Part shown: positions 17,710 to 28,204 of the stretch, one piece after another
How positions within the stretch are numbered: position 1 is the stretch's first letter
Layout of the letters: each line of letters starts with the position of its first letter
Position numbers and translations under genes: made by a program
NCBI RefSeq assembly: GCF_019977755.1
Contig: NZ_AP025144.1
Span: forward strand, 682,001 to 746,000
Source: Vibrio penaeicida
Lineage (GTDB): Bacteria; Pseudomonadota; Gammaproteobacteria; Enterobacterales; Vibrionaceae
Direction of reading: 5' to 3'
DNA: 64,000 bases
The notes under the pieces: model-generated
The model's database searches: none
Seen by the model: only the letters and a program-made list of their open reading frames with translations
Told to the model about the DNA's origin: nothing

Positions 17710-18524
17710 GCGAACCTCTAATCAATTTTAAAAGCGTAGGTATGGGGGAGTTCAGCCATTTACATCTCATGCGCTTTAACTACCCAATCCATTGATGAAC
17801 CGACTAATTAAGGCACTTGATCGAACGAACCTTACGCCTGCACATTTATGGAGGAGACAAGGTTATGCTATGACGGAGAAGTGACAATTTGGCTTCGATT
17901 ACAAGTCGGAAAAATGACAGTGTGGGTTTTATTAAGACAGCAAGATCATTTTGGATCTTCTTGCTTAGACGCGATAATCAGTAAAAGTGTGTAAAAATGT
18001 AACAATGATAAATTTTGAAACGCTAAAAAATAACTCAGTCGCAAAATGCTGAATAATTCATCGTACTTATATTTGAATATGCTAATTTAGATATGTGGCT
18101 CATGAGATAAGCCCATTTCCACACTAGTACAACATAATGATATCTCGCTTACTGCTGCTTGGATGGCGGGCATGTTAAGATTTCTTGCTCGCCAATTTAC
18201 CCCTTCTTATATTTCTTCCTAGCTCTTCCATCTAGTTGCCTTTTATCTTAAATCTTCCTTAAATATTTAATTTCCATGCCTCCTTACACTTGGCACTTGT
18301 GCTTTTCATTTTTCGAAATGATGGTGTAAATAAATCTGAAATAAATTACTGATTATAAAAGTGTTTCAACGTGTTTCTGCTTATTGAAACTTGATTGTTA
18401 ATTAGGTCTCATGTCTATTGATATAAATATTTTTACCGCACGATGATGTTTTTGATTTCTCATCAGTTAAGCGTCATTAGAAGTGTAAAAGCTGGCTAGG
18501 ATAAGCGGATTCAGCGGAGTAATC
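17710..18524. other. Long intergenic region between olsF and chemoreceptor gene
   Basis: 815 bp with no convincing gene. It carries the divergent promoters of olsF and the chemoreceptor. A 48-codon frame (17848-17994) opens with ATG but lacks a ribosome-binding site. An imperfect hairpin AGCAAGATC / GATCTTcTTGCT lies near 17940-17965. The right half is very AT-rich. A small RNA here could not be excluded. Confidence 0.5.
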
Positions 18525-21317
18525 ATGGGACGATTCATCAATAGATTTAAACTTTCAAATGTCATCATTGGCGCGCTTCTTTTTATTGGGCTGATTCCAG
18601 CTTTAATTTTAGGCTTATGGTCATCTGGATTGGCAGAAGAGGCGCTAAGAGAGCGTTCATATGATCAATTGGACACGGTTCGAAGTATTAAGCAATCGCA
18701 AATAGAAAACTTCTTTAAAGAGCGCGAAGGGGATATGGATGTCCTCACTGAAGTCGCCAACACTTTGCAACTGGAAGCATTTCGAAAGCTCAGCGCGGTT
18801 AATCAATCCCAAAGGCAACAGCTTGTTGATTACTTAGAACAACTCAAATCAGGTTTATCTCTTCTTGCAGAATCAAAGATGGCTGAAGAAGCTTTACAGA
18901 TGTTTTCACATGCTTCCTACGGGGATGGGATGTGGGAATTTCATGCCATTATGTTTGAAGATGAAATTGATGCGTATGTAAAGCATTTTGGTTGGTATGA
19001 CGTCTTTATGATTACGCCAAATGGGCAAATCATGTACACCAGCGCCCGTGAATCGGACCTTGGACAAAATTTAGACTCTGAGATGTTAACTCACTCGGGT
19101 TTAGCAAAGGCATATCGCCAAGCGGTAGATAAGAACATCGATGAAGGGCAAGTTGTGGTCGGTGATTTTACCCTCTACGAGCCTTCTAATAATGAACCAG
19201 CTGGCTTCTTTCTTTCCGCCGTCAAAGACATATCCGGCAATGTGGCTGGGTATGTAGCGCTTCAATTCCCCATTAATAAGATTAACCACATTGTTAGCCA
19301 ATCACAGGGAATGGGGAGTACTGGGGAAACCTATTTAGTGGGGCCTGATAAGCTCATGCGTTCTGACTCCAAGCTCGATCCTACAGGGCATTCTGTTGTA
19401 GCGTCTTTCAAAAACAACACTCAGGTAAATACCGATGCTGTAGAGATGGGGCTAAAAGGTCAAAGCGGACAAGGCATTTTCAAAGATTATAACGGCAACT
19501 TGGTATTATCTGTTTGGGACATCATCAATGTTTCAGATGAGCTGAGTTGGGTTATGGTGACTGAAAAAGATGTTGCCGAATCATTTGTGCCTAAAAACAA
19601 TAGCGGCATAGATTTTTATAGTCAGTACATAGAAAAGTATGGCTACTATGATCTCTTCTTAATCGAGCCAAACGGTGAGGTTTTTTATACCGTAGCAAAA
19701 GAGTCGGACTACCAATCCAACATTCTGACTGGCGAGTATTCCGGTTCAAATTTAGGTGAACTCACCCGAAAAGTGTTGGATAACCAGCAATATCACATCG
19801 CGGACTTCGAACCTTACGCGCCATCTAATGGCGACCCTGCTGCGTTTATTGGTCAGCCAGTTTTGGATAACCAAGGCAATACTGTAATGGTGGTTGCACT
19901 TCAGTTATCGATAGATGCGATCAATAACGTCATGCAGCTAAGAACAGGAATGGGGGAGACCGGAGAGTCTTACTTAGTTGGACAAGACTTTCGCATGCGA
20001 TCCGACTCGTTTTTAGATCCAGAAGGTAGGACAGTAAGCGCCTCATTTGCAGGGAACGTGAAAAACAATGGTGTTAAAACAGAAGCCACCATGGAAGCGT
20101 TTCAAGGCAAGTCCGGAGATAAAATCATCGAAGACTACAATGGCAACCGCGTCCTTTCCTCCTATTCGTCTTTAGATATTGGTGATTTTACTTGGGCATT
20201 AGTGGCCGAAGTCGATGAGTCGGAAGCTTTTTCGGCGGTGAATACCATTCGTACGAGCATCTGGAGTCTACTGGCTATCACCGTGGTACTTACTGTTGGC
20301 TTTGCTATTTACCTCGCGAATACCATTAAGCGACCTCTTGGCGGCGAACCTAAAGAAATGATTCAATTAGCTCGGCAAATTGCTAATGGTGATTTAACGC
20401 ATCATTTTGATCAGAAAGCCTCTTCCGAAACGCTGTATGGCGCATTACGCGATATGTCCGAAAAGCTGACGGCGCTCATTGCTCATATTCAGCAGGCTTC
20501 GAATTCATTGGCGTCGTCGGCGGAAGAAACATCCGTTGCGTCAGAGCAAACGACGACTGCGGTAAGCCATCAACATCAGGATACTGAAATGGTCGCGACG
20601 GCTATCAATCAAATGTCGAGCACGATAGCGGACGTTTCCAGAAGCACTGCCGGTGCTGCGAGTGCAGCTCAAGATGCCCACACCAAGAGTAATTCAGGTC
20701 AGAAGGTTTTAACCGATAGCGAAGCAGCCTTGAGCCAGCTGGTTGAAGATGTGAAATCCACGAATGAAAACATGCTCGAGCTCAAGAGTAAGAGTGGAGA
20801 AATTGGCCATGTGCTTACAGTGATTCAAGAAATTGCAGAGCAAACCAATCTCCTTGCATTGAATGCGGCCATTGAGGCAGCTCGTGCTGGTGAAGCCGGA
20901 AGAGGGTTTGCCGTCGTTGCAGATGAAGTTAGAACCCTTGCTCAGCGCACGCAAACCTCCGCTTCTGATATTCAAACTATGATCACCGCCGTTCAAAAAG
21001 CCGCTGACTCAGCGACAAGTAATATGGCGAAAAGTGAAGAACAAGCCAATATCACGGCTGAGTTTTCCGAACGTACCAAGCAAGCGTTTATTGAGATAAC
21101 AGAGTCTATAGAGCAAATAGACTACATGATGACGCAAGTTTCAGCCGCGTCGGAGCAACAATCTCAAGTAACGGAAGAGGTGAATCAGAGTGTTTTACGC
21201 ATCAGTGAGGCGTCTATGCAAACTGCCGCCAGTGCCGAACAGCTATCTGGTGCCAGCCAAGAAGTTGCCCAATCCGCTGAAAACCTGAGTGAATACACGC
21301 ATCAGTTTAAGGTTTAG
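18525..21317 (+). CDS. Methyl-accepting chemotaxis protein with duplicated Cache-type sensor
   Basis: 930 residues, well above the usual 540-650. TM1 (about 13-32) is followed by a roughly 550-residue periplasmic part containing two related sensor units. Each holds a pair such as [21 protein letters not shown] (first) and [21 protein letters not shown] (second), then [12 protein letters not shown] or [12 protein letters not shown] and RSDS...LDP. TM2 is at about 583-605, then HAMP and a signalling domain with the hairpin tip [20 protein letters not shown] near 769. It lacks a C-terminal CheR-docking pentapeptide (ends HQFKV). The ligand is unknown; Cache units of this kind often bind amino acids or organic acids. 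CGGAG precedes the ATG. Confidence 0.9.
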   Translation: MGRFINRFKLSNVIIGALLFIGLIPALILGLWSSGLAEEALRERSYDQLDTVRSIKQSQIENFFKEREGDMDVLTEVANTLQLEAFRKLSAVNQSQRQQLVDYLEQLKSGLSLLAESKMAEEALQMFSHASYGDGMWEFHAIMFEDEIDAYVKHFGWYDVFMITPNGQIMYTSARESDLGQNLDSEMLTHSGLAKAYRQAVDKNIDEGQVVVGDFTLYEPSNNEPAGFFLSAVKDISGNVAGYVALQFPINKINHIVSQSQGMGSTGETYLVGPDKLMRSDSKLDPTGHSVVASFKNNTQVNTDAVEMGLKGQSGQGIFKDYNGNLVLSVWDIINVSDELSWVMVTEKDVAESFVPKNNSGIDFYSQYIEKYGYYDLFLIEPNGEVFYTVAKESDYQSNILTGEYSGSNLGELTRKVLDNQQYHIADFEPYAPSNGDPAAFIGQPVLDNQGNTVMVVALQLSIDAINNVMQLRTGMGETGESYLVGQDFRMRSDSFLDPEGRTVSASFAGNVKNNGVKTEATMEAFQGKSGDKIIEDYNGNRVLSSYSSLDIGDFTWALVAEVDESEAFSAVNTIRTSIWSLLAITVVLTVGFAIYLANTIKRPLGGEPKEMIQLARQIANGDLTHHFDQKASSETLYGALRDMSEKLTALIAHIQQASNSLASSAEETSVASEQTTTAVSHQHQDTEMVATAINQMSSTIADVSRSTAGAASAAQDAHTKSNSGQKVLTDSEAALSQLVEDVKSTNENMLELKSKSGEIGHVLTVIQEIAEQTNLLALNAAIEAARAGEAGRGFAVVADEVRTLAQRTQTSASDIQTMITAVQKAADSATSNMAKSEEQANITAEFSERTKQAFIEITESIEQIDYMMTQVSAASEQQSQVTEEVNQSVLRISEASMQTAASAEQLSGASQEVAQSAENLSEYTHQFKV

Positions 21318-21433
21318 GTGCGATCAGTGGCTTAAAATTTTATTAATAAACAGTGATAAGCGTGGTTTTTTACAAAAGAACAAATTCCTGTTTTATCAAT
21401 TATTGGTAAGTTCTAACTTGGACAAAAAGACAC

Positions 21434-23056
21434 ATGGATAACAACGTGAAAATGAAAAATGCAGTTTTGGTTTTAGGGATAGTAAGCGCATTTAATGCTA
21501 CCGCCTCTTCTGAACAGCCAGTGAGAACCCCTGCTTCGCCGGAAAGAATTATCGGTGGTAGCAAATCCACTGAAGGTGAATGGCCGTTTATGGCGGCTTT
21601 AGTAACTAAAGGAAAAGATGCTTTTTTAGGGCAATCCTGTGGAGGAAGTTTTCTCGGTGATCGGTATGTTTTAACGGCTGCTCACTGTGTTGATGGGGTA
21701 AACCCTGAAGAGTTGGATGTCATCGTTGGAATTCATGATCTTAAAAAGGCGAGTACTCAGGGAACTAGGGTTGGCATTCAAAGTATCTATTCACACGAGC
21801 TTTACAGCAACCAAACACTGAATTATGACGTTGCGGTTATTGAGCTCGACCAAGCGATTAACTCCGATAAAGTCTTACTCGCTGCTAATAACCAAGAGCC
21901 TTCTAATGGAGAAAACGTCACGGTTATTGGTTGGGGTAATCAGCAACCTAACAGTGATCTGAAAGGTATTTTCCCTTCCGAACTGTATGATGTGGATTTG
22001 CCGATTGTTTCCCGTTCTACATGCAAAGCATCGGGTGGGTTATACAACAACATTAATCAAGCTGCTATATGTGCGGGCTTCTCCTATGGCGGAAAAGATG
22101 CTTGCCAAGGTGACAGTGGTGGCCCATTAGTTCAAGACCTCAATGGAACACCGACTCAAGTGGGCGTAGTCAGTTGGGGTGAAGGTTGTGCTCAAGCAGG
22201 AAAGTATGGGGTCTACGCAAACGTTGCTTACTTAAATAGTTGGATCAACGATCAAATGAATGGTGTCAGCTACCGCCAGAATGTGTACTTTGGCTTTAAT
22301 CAAGCTGGAAACAAGCTGTCTAAAACGGTGACGATTAAAAATAATGAATTGACCCCTTTTCGTGTATCCAGTGTCTCCTCTTCTGATACGAGTCAGATGA
22401 GAATCATCGAGAACCAATGTGAGACAGCCGGCGATCTCCAGCAAGGTGAAAGCTGTAATGTTAGCGTTGAAGTGACGGTTCCTTTAGGTAAAGGGGAATC
22501 TGAAATTATTGCAAGTACCACCCATGCTGATAAAAGCGAGTTGAAAACTAAATTACACACATATGGTTTAGTTGCCGCAAGCAGTGACGTGAAAAATGTT
22601 GCTGGGTTAGGAAGCGCTGTTTATGCGAACGCCTCACCGTGGGAAGTATATTCCACTGATACGTTAAAAGCAGGTAGCACACCACGAGGGCAGAGCTCTT
22701 TGCTGCGAATCGAAAATATAGAGAAAGGTGAGCTTACGTTTGACGCTAGAATATGGGCTCAACAAAACTCAGGCTATTTTAAAATGTACGTGAATGGACG
22801 ATTGGTGTTTGAGTACACTGGACATGAAACGGATTATTACTCCTACCGTGCGACCCTGAGTCAAGATAATAATGATGTTATGTTTGTTTATGAAAGAGGA
22901 GCCATCGGTTACTCTTCAGACTACGATACTGTGTACATCCAAAATATTAAATTGAGTACGCCTAATTCAGGATCTTCAGGTGGTAGCCTTTCGTTTTGCT
23001 GGCTCTTATTGCTATTGCCTTTCGCTATATTCAGAAATAGGAGAACACACCAGTGA
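21434..23056 (+). CDS. Secreted trypsin-like serine protease with GlyGly-CTERM anchor (Ves-type)
   Basis: 540 residues. A signal peptide (about 7-25) is followed by a short propeptide and the activation site R38-IIGG. The catalytic triad is visible as His84 (LTAAHC), Asp132 (YDVAV) and Ser228 (GDSGGP). Asp222 at the base of the pocket predicts trypsin-like cleavage after Arg or Lys. A beta-rich region (about 280-510) follows, then a GlyGly-CTERM tail: SGGS, a hydrophobic helix and RNRR. Such tails are cut by rhombosortase after type II secretion. VesC of V. cholerae has this layout. The lipoprotein gene at 23053 overlaps the stop codon. Confidence 0.9.
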   Translation: MDNNVKMKNAVLVLGIVSAFNATASSEQPVRTPASPERIIGGSKSTEGEWPFMAALVTKGKDAFLGQSCGGSFLGDRYVLTAAHCVDGVNPEELDVIVGIHDLKKASTQGTRVGIQSIYSHELYSNQTLNYDVAVIELDQAINSDKVLLAANNQEPSNGENVTVIGWGNQQPNSDLKGIFPSELYDVDLPIVSRSTCKASGGLYNNINQAAICAGFSYGGKDACQGDSGGPLVQDLNGTPTQVGVVSWGEGCAQAGKYGVYANVAYLNSWINDQMNGVSYRQNVYFGFNQAGNKLSKTVTIKNNELTPFRVSSVSSSDTSQMRIIENQCETAGDLQQGESCNVSVEVTVPLGKGESEIIASTTHADKSELKTKLHTYGLVAASSDVKNVAGLGSAVYANASPWEVYSTDTLKAGSTPRGQSSLLRIENIEKGELTFDARIWAQQNSGYFKMYVNGRLVFEYTGHETDYYSYRATLSQDNNDVMFVYERGAIGYSSDYDTVYIQNIKLSTPNSGSSGGSLSFCWLLLLLPFAIFRNRRTHQ

Positions 23057-23421
23057 AAATAGTAAAGATGCTCGTTGCCACAATGGCTTTTACTGGGCTT
23101 GCAGGCTGCGCGATTGAGACCGCTCCAAATGTGTCCGTAAATACTGTTGAAGGGACGGTTGAGCCGTTGGTTTCATCAAAGCGTTGGGAGCACTTATTGA
23201 TGTTCGTCGCTCAATCAACAGGGTGTACAGATGACAAAAGCTTTGAACTTCAAATTGACAAAGTGGAAGCGGGTAAAGTCAGTGTCAGTGTTATCCGAAC
23301 AAAGCCAGACTATTGTAGAAGAGCACCAATGTACGAGGAATTCCAGCTTTCATTGCCTCCTCAATTGAAGGACGTAGAAGTCAAGGTATTGAACCGAGAG
23401 GCGGTTACTTCCGTGAAGTAA
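23053..23421 (+). CDS. Small lipoprotein coupled to the protease gene
   Basis: 122 residues from GTG 23053, whose GTGA overlaps the protease stop codon by four bases, so the two are probably translated together. The signal ends in the lipobox LAGC (Cys at 19). The mature part has two further cysteines (STGCTDD and DYCRRA) that may form a disulfide. I recognise no family. The coupling suggests a role with the protease, such as an inhibitor, chaperone or secretion partner, but this is only inference. Confidence 0.65.
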   Translation: MKIVKMLVATMAFTGLAGCAIETAPNVSVNTVEGTVEPLVSSKRWEHLLMFVAQSTGCTDDKSFELQIDKVEAGKVSVSVIRTKPDYCRRAPMYEEFQLSLPPQLKDVEVKVLNREAVTSVK

Positions 23422-23457
23422 TAGTCTGTATTATGTATGACTAATTGATTGCCTATG

Positions 23458-23486
23458 AAGCCATGCAGACGTATGGCTTTTGTTTT
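23458..23486 (+). terminator. Terminator of the protease-lipoprotein operon
   Basis: AAGCCAT (23458-23464) pairs with ATGGCTT (23473-23479), followed by TTGTTTT. Confidence 0.75.
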
Positions 23487-23654
23487 ATCCAAGCAGCAAA
23501 CTATATGGGCAATCTTTTGCTAGATCGTACAGAGAGCTAATTGATGAGGTGTTTTAGCATTGCTCTAGATTGCTCTCAAGACTCAATACCTCTGAAAGTT
23601 TCAGTGAAGCAAGATTCTAAAGGATGTCTTTCGGAGAACAGAAGCTAGAAAAGC

Positions 23655-23694
23655 AAAAAGCCTGAGAAGTGAAATCACTCTCAGGCTTTTCTTT
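23655..23694. terminator. Terminator of tRNA-Ile (bidirectional shape)
   Basis: GCCTGAG-A-AGTGA and TCACT-CTCAGGC form a long hairpin with one bulged base. On the minus strand CTTTTT follows, just past the tRNA 3' end. Confidence 0.8.
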
Positions 23695-23697
23695 ATA

Positions 23698-23773
23698 TGG
23701 TGGCCCCTCGCAGACTTGAACTGCGGACCAATCGATTATGAGTCGACTGCTCTAACCACTGAGCTAAGGGGCC
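23698..23773 (-). tRNA. ileX: tRNA-Ile2 with CAU anticodon (ileX type)
   Basis: 76 nt including an encoded CCA (TGGT at 23698-23701 on the plus strand). The acceptor arm GGCCCCT pairs with AGGGGCC. The D arm is CTCAGTGGTTAGAG, the anticodon loop CTCATAA (anticodon CAU), and the T arm GCAGTTCAAGTCTGC. The body matches E. coli ileX, not initiator or elongator Met tRNA, and ileX also sits downstream of rpoD in E. coli. The C34 must be changed to lysidine by TilS to read AUA. Three mismatches to E. coli in the anticodon stem keep the pairing. Confidence 0.93.
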
Positions 23774-23870
23774 AGTAGGTGGATGATTATAGGGGAAGCC
23801 TAAGGGTGTGTCTAGATAGTGAGGGGGTAATTTATGTCTAGTTTTTGCGCACTTAGAACACTAGAAACAA

Positions 23871-23898
23871 AAAAGGTGAGCAAGTGCTCACCTTTTAT
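23871..23898 (-). terminator. Terminator of the rpsU-dnaG-rpoD operon
   Basis: AAAAGGTGAGCA (23871-23882) pairs with TGCTCACCTTTT (23885-23896), 18 bp past the rpoD stop codon on the minus strand. Confidence 0.88.
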
Positions 23899-23915
23899 AC
23901 ATATTTGAGTTTTTA

Positions 23916-25763
23916 TTACTCGTCCAAGAAGCTGCGAAGTGTTTCCGAGCGGCTTGGGTGACGAAGCTTGCGAAGTGCTTTTGCTTCAATCTGACGAATA
24001 CGTTCACGTGTTACGTCAAACTGTTTGCCCACTTCTTCAAGGGTATGGTCGGTATTCATATCAATACCAAAACGCATACGAAGTACTTTTGCTTCACGAG
24101 GCGTTAACCCTGCTAGTACATCTTTTGTTGCTACACGCAAACTTGTTGATGTAGCAGAATCGAGCGGTAGCTCAAGGGTTGTATCCTCGATAAAGTCACC
24201 AAGATGCGAATCTTCATCATCACCGATAGGCGTTTCCATCGAGATTGGCTCTTTAGCGATCTTAAGTACTTTACGTATCTTATCTTCAGGCATTTGCATG
24301 CGCTCTGCCAATTCTTCAGGAAGAGGTTCACGACCCATTTCCTGTAGCATTTGACGAGAGATACGATTCAACTTGTTGATCGTTTCAATCATGTGAACAG
24401 GGATACGGATTGTACGTGCCTGGTCAGCGATTGAACGTGTAATTGCCTGACGAATCCACCATGTAGCGTAAGTAGAGAACTTATAACCACGGCGATATTC
24501 GAATTTATCTACCGCTTTCATCAGACCGATATTACCTTCTTGAATCAAATCCAAGAACTGTAAACCACGGTTGGTGTATTTCTTCGCGATAGAAATAACA
24601 AGACGCAAGTTTGCTTCAACCATCTCTTTTTTCGCACGGCGAGCTTTCGCTTCACCAATAGACATGCGACGGCTGATGTCTTTAATGCTTTGAACCGGAA
24701 GAGATGTTTCTTCTTCAATGGTTTTTAGCTTCAAAATACTGCGGCGAATTTCTTCTTCGTTGCGTTTAATCTTCGCTGCGTAGGGTTTGTCTGAAGACAA
24801 TACTTCATCCAACCACGCCTCTGAAGATTCATTACCTGTGAACAGAGCAACAAAAGATTTCTTTGGCATGTCACCGTATTCAACACACGAACGCATAATC
24901 AAGCGCTCTTGCGTGCGTACGCGATCCATAGAGGTGCGAAGCTCATTTACAAGGTAATCAAACTGTTTTGGAATCAAACGGAACTGACGGAAAATATCGA
25001 GTAGCTCAGTCGCAGTTTCACCCGCTAGAGCAACATCGCGACCTTGTTCGTTGATTTCAAGTTGAAGGTTTTGGTAAGCGTTGCGTAGCTCAGAGAATTT
25101 CTCTGCGGCTAGCTCCGGGTCAATACCTGTATCTTCTTCTTCATCATCGTCGTCGTCAGAATCAGCTTCGTCTTTGTCTTCGTCTTCCAGATCTTTTTCT
25201 GCAAGCTCTGAACCGATGTGCGTTGCAGTCGGTGCTGCAGTTTCTTCGTCGTTAGGATCAACAAAACCAGAAATGATGTCGGTTAGGCGCAGTTCTTCGG
25301 CTTGAACTTTGTCAAATTGTTCAAGTACATAAGAAATCGTGCCTGGGTATTCTGCAACTGAACACTGAACTTGGTTAATACCATCTTCAATGCGTTTTGC
25401 AATATCGATCTCGCCTTCACGAGTCAATAGTTCTACAGTACCCATTTCACGCATATACATACGGACAGGGTCTGTGGTGCGACCAATTTCACTTTCTACG
25501 CTAGAAAGTGCTGCAGCTGCAGCTTCAGCCGCATCTTCATCGGTGATGTTCGTGTCATCGTTCAGTGCTAGATCATCAGCATCAGGAGCAGTTTCAACTA
25601 CTTTGATACCCATATCGTTGATCATCTGAATGATGTCTTCTACCTGTTCAGAATCGACAATCTCTTGAGGTAGGTGGTCATTTACTTCGGCGTAGGTCAG
25701 ATAGCCTTTTTCCTTGCCTTTAATAACAAGTATTTTTAGCTGTGACTGCGGATTTTGATCCAT
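23916..25763 (-). CDS. rpoD: RNA polymerase primary sigma factor, sigma-70
   Basis: 615 residues, the E. coli size. It directs housekeeping promoter recognition. Region 1.1 (about 1-80, [19 protein letters not shown]) comes first, then region 1.2 ([21 protein letters not shown]). The non-conserved region holds a run of Asp/Glu (about 185-210). Region 2 has [21 protein letters not shown] and [13 protein letters not shown] for -10 binding and melting. Region 3 has [10 protein letters not shown]. Region 4.2 has the helix-turn-helix [20 protein letters not shown] for -35 binding. It is last in the macromolecular synthesis operon, 129 bp after dnaG. Confidence 0.98.
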   Translation of the reverse strand: MDQNPQSQLKILVIKGKEKGYLTYAEVNDHLPQEIVDSEQVEDIIQMINDMGIKVVETAPDADDLALNDDTNITDEDAAEAAAAALSSVESEIGRTTDPVRMYMREMGTVELLTREGEIDIAKRIEDGINQVQCSVAEYPGTISYVLEQFDKVQAEELRLTDIISGFVDPNDEETAAPTATHIGSELAEKDLEDEDKDEADSDDDDDEEEDTGIDPELAAEKFSELRNAYQNLQLEINEQGRDVALAGETATELLDIFRQFRLIPKQFDYLVNELRTSMDRVRTQERLIMRSCVEYGDMPKKSFVALFTGNESSEAWLDEVLSSDKPYAAKIKRNEEEIRRSILKLKTIEEETSLPVQSIKDISRRMSIGEAKARRAKKEMVEANLRLVISIAKKYTNRGLQFLDLIQEGNIGLMKAVDKFEYRRGYKFSTYATWWIRQAITRSIADQARTIRIPVHMIETINKLNRISRQMLQEMGREPLPEELAERMQMPEDKIRKVLKIAKEPISMETPIGDDEDSHLGDFIEDTTLELPLDSATSTSLRVATKDVLAGLTPREAKVLRMRFGIDMNTDHTLEEVGKQFDVTRERIRQIEAKALRKLRHPSRSETLRSFLDE

Positions 25764-25892
25764 AGACGATATCCAACTTCAGGTCTGGTGATGAGTTTAG
25801 TTTTGCGAAATGCAAACCGCCAATTTTATCAAAAAAAATAGCTGATGACTATGATAACTTAGCACATAATTTCACCGCTACATGGTGGTTAT

Positions 25893-27635
25893 CTATGCCT
25901 TTAAGTCCAGCATTAGAGCGACGAGCTCTCTTTTTTCGTCGGGTGTTAGGCCGACACTTCTATCTTTCGCTTGTAGCGATTCAATTTGTTTTTCAACACA
26001 CTGGGCAATAATGTTATCCAGTGAGTCGAGGAAAATGTCTTCCTGATTATCGTCTTCGAGTGGTACTTCCCAACCTGCGAGTCGTGATAACAGTGATCCG
26101 TTTTTCTCGTTACGCCAATGCTCAAGTAGCTGGCCAGTGTTGATATTGGGATGAGAGCGGCATTTATCAAGTACTTCCTCAAATAAACTTAACCCCGGCA
26201 AGTTAATATGCCGCACGCTGGTCAAATCTGGTACTAACTCCACGTAATGTGGGTTCTGTAGAAGTAAGGCAATGACTTCTCGCATTGGAGTACGTTTGAT
26301 TTCTTTATGCGGGGCAGGGGGCTTTCCATCCTGTTTGGGTAAGGATGGTTTTTTGTAAATTCCCGTTTTTTGTCCCAACAGCTTTAATAGCTGATCTTGC
26401 ATAGAGGTATCAGGCACTTTGTGTATTAAAGGCAGTGCCAACGCTTCTAATGCAGCTTTACCTTCGTTGTTGCCGACATCTACTTGCGAAAGTAAATTGC
26501 TAAAAAGGTAATTAGAGAGAGGCTCGGCATTTTTCATCTGCTCTTCAAAAGCTTCTTTACCGTGTGCTCTAATGTAGCTGTCTGGGTCTTCCCCATCAGG
26601 AAGAAAAAGAAACTTTAGAATATTACCGCTTTTTAAAAAGCTAAGCGCATTTTCTAATGCTCTCCAAGCCGCTTCTCGACCTGCTCTGTCTCCGTCGTAA
26701 CAACAAACGACCGTATTGGTTTGTCGGAACAGGAGTTGCAGATGATCACCAGTGGTGGATGTACCTAGCGATGCGACGGAATAGTCGACTCCATATTGTG
26801 CCAAGGCAACCACATCCATGTAGCCTTCAACTACAAGTATTTGAGGCGGTTCTCGATAGGCTTGGAGTACCTCATACAATCCATAGAGCTCTTTACCTTT
26901 ATGGAATATGGGGGTTTCTGGTGAATTGAGATACTTTGGTGTGCCATCACCAATGACTCGCCCACCAAAACCAATGACACGCCCACGCCTGTCTCTAATC
27001 GGGAACATGACACGCCCACGAAAACGGTCGTAGCGATTGCCCTTATCGTTTTCGATCAACATACCGCCGGAAACAAGCATGTCTTGATTCGTTTGAGATT
27101 GTCCGAAGTTTTTACGGACTAAATCCCACTCATCAGCGACATAACCGATCCCGAATTTCTGAACGACTTCTTTTGAAAGACCGCGGTCTTTTAAGTACTC
27201 AATGGCATGCTTGCTGCTTGATAGTTTTAATTGAGAACGATAAAACTGAGCAATGCTGCCCATCATGTCGTAAAGATTGCGCTTTTGCTCTGTATTGGCT
27301 TTTGGAGCTGAGCTGAAGCCACCTCCGCTTCGTTGCTCTCTTGGAACTTCTAATCCAAGATAGGAAGCGAGTTCTTCAATGGTTTCAACAAACTCTAAGC
27401 GTTCGTACTCCATAAGGAAGTCGATGGCATTGCCATGCGCACCACAACCAAAACAGTGATAGAACTGTTTTTCTTGGCTTACGCTAAAAGATGGGGTCTT
27501 CTCGTTATGGAAGGGGCAGCAAGCACTGTAGTTTTTGCCTTTCTTTTTCAGCTTCACTCGAGCATCGACGATGTCTACGATATCAAGCCGCGCGAGGAGG
27601 TCATCAATAAAAGAACGAGGGATCTGTCCTGCCAT
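25893..27635 (-). CDS. dnaG: DNA primase
   Basis: 580 residues. It makes RNA primers at the replication fork. The zinc-binding domain has CPFHNEKTPSFSV and YHCFGCGAHG (Cys, His, Cys, Cys ligands near 40-64). The polymerase core carries RGRVMFPIRDRRGRVIGFGGR. The TOPRIM metal site is VEGYMDVVAL near 268, with a DGDRAGREAAWRA segment after it. The C-terminal helicase-binding domain (about 430-580) is complete. The order rpsU, yqeY, dnaG, rpoD on one strand is the Vibrio form of the operon. A strong hairpin lies upstream, between yqeY and dnaG. Confidence 0.98.
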   Translation of the reverse strand: MAGQIPRSFIDDLLARLDIVDIVDARVKLKKKGKNYSACCPFHNEKTPSFSVSQEKQFYHCFGCGAHGNAIDFLMEYERLEFVETIEELASYLGLEVPREQRSGGGFSSAPKANTEQKRNLYDMMGSIAQFYRSQLKLSSSKHAIEYLKDRGLSKEVVQKFGIGYVADEWDLVRKNFGQSQTNQDMLVSGGMLIENDKGNRYDRFRGRVMFPIRDRRGRVIGFGGRVIGDGTPKYLNSPETPIFHKGKELYGLYEVLQAYREPPQILVVEGYMDVVALAQYGVDYSVASLGTSTTGDHLQLLFRQTNTVVCCYDGDRAGREAAWRALENALSFLKSGNILKFLFLPDGEDPDSYIRAHGKEAFEEQMKNAEPLSNYLFSNLLSQVDVGNNEGKAALEALALPLIHKVPDTSMQDQLLKLLGQKTGIYKKPSLPKQDGKPPAPHKEIKRTPMREVIALLLQNPHYVELVPDLTSVRHINLPGLSLFEEVLDKCRSHPNINTGQLLEHWRNEKNGSLLSRLAGWEVPLEDDNQEDIFLDSLDNIIAQCVEKQIESLQAKDRSVGLTPDEKRELVALMLDLKA

Positions 27636-27683
27636 AAAATCCAGAATATTGAATCAAAGAAAAGAAGAGGCTTGCAGATACAA

Positions 27684-27720
27684 ACAAGCCGTGCACTCCA
27701 GAGGATAGCACGGCTTGTTG
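27684..27720 (-). terminator. Internal terminator/attenuator between yqeY and dnaG
   Basis: AACAAGCCGTGC (27684-27695) pairs perfectly with GCACGGCTTGTT (27709-27720): 12 bp, 13-nt loop. Only a short U-tract follows on the minus strand, so read-through is likely. The E. coli operon has a comparable partial terminator before dnaG that keeps primase levels low. Confidence 0.7.
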
Positions 27721-27735
27721 CAATTTGATTTGGGT

Positions 27736-28179
27736 TTAAGCCAATTTAGAGCGAACGAGTCCGCTGACTTTACCCATATCTGCGCGCCCTTGAATTTGCG
27801 GTTTAAGAACACCCATCACTTTACCCATGTCTTGCATGCCCGCTGGTTTTGATTCAGTAATAGCAGCATCAATCAGTGCAACTACTTCTTCTTCGGTTAG
27901 CGGTTGAGGCATAAAGTCCTCTAGTACAGTGATTTCAGTTTTCTCCGCGTCTGCAAGATCTTGACGACCAGCAGATTCAAATTGAGCGACTGAATCGCGA
28001 CGTTGTTTAACCATTTTGGTCAGCACTGCAAGGATATCGTCGTCTGACAGAGTAATCCGTTCATCGACTTCACGTTGCTTAATGGCTGACAGAGCTAAAC
28101 GAATTGTGCCAAGGCGCGGTTTGTCCTTGGCTTTCATCGCTAATTTTTGCTCATCTTTGAGTTTATCAATTAGAGCCAT
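27736..28179 (-). CDS. yqeY: GatB/YqeY domain protein
   Basis: 147 residues, the typical YqeY length. It opens MALIDKLKDEQKLAMKAKDKPRLGTIR and is mostly helical. The C-terminal half (PAGMQDMGKVMGVLKPQIQGRADMG region) resembles the tail domain of GatB, the tRNA-dependent amidotransferase subunit that contacts tRNA. Its function as a free-standing protein is not established. It sits 25 bp after rpsU and is cotranscribed with it, an insertion in the operon compared with E. coli. Confidence 0.88.
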   Translation of the reverse strand: MALIDKLKDEQKLAMKAKDKPRLGTIRLALSAIKQREVDERITLSDDDILAVLTKMVKQRRDSVAQFESAGRQDLADAEKTEITVLEDFMPQPLTEEEVVALIDAAITESKPAGMQDMGKVMGVLKPQIQGRADMGKVSGLVRSKLA

Positions 28180-28204
28180 AACTTAATCCTTTTGGAGCAA
28201 GTTA

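Noticed and set aside
17848..17994. 48-codon ATG frame in the long olsF-chemoreceptor gap
   Set aside because: No ribosome-binding site, no recognisable sequence pattern, and a length expected by chance in 815 bp.
18290..18306. TGGCAC followed by TTGTGCTTT, resembling a sigma-54 promoter before the chemoreceptor
   Set aside because: The GC falls three bases too close to the GG element for -24/-12 spacing.
25140..25230. Serine-rich plus-strand frame inside rpoD
   Set aside because: It is the antisense of the Asp/Glu-rich non-conserved region of sigma-70, not a gene.
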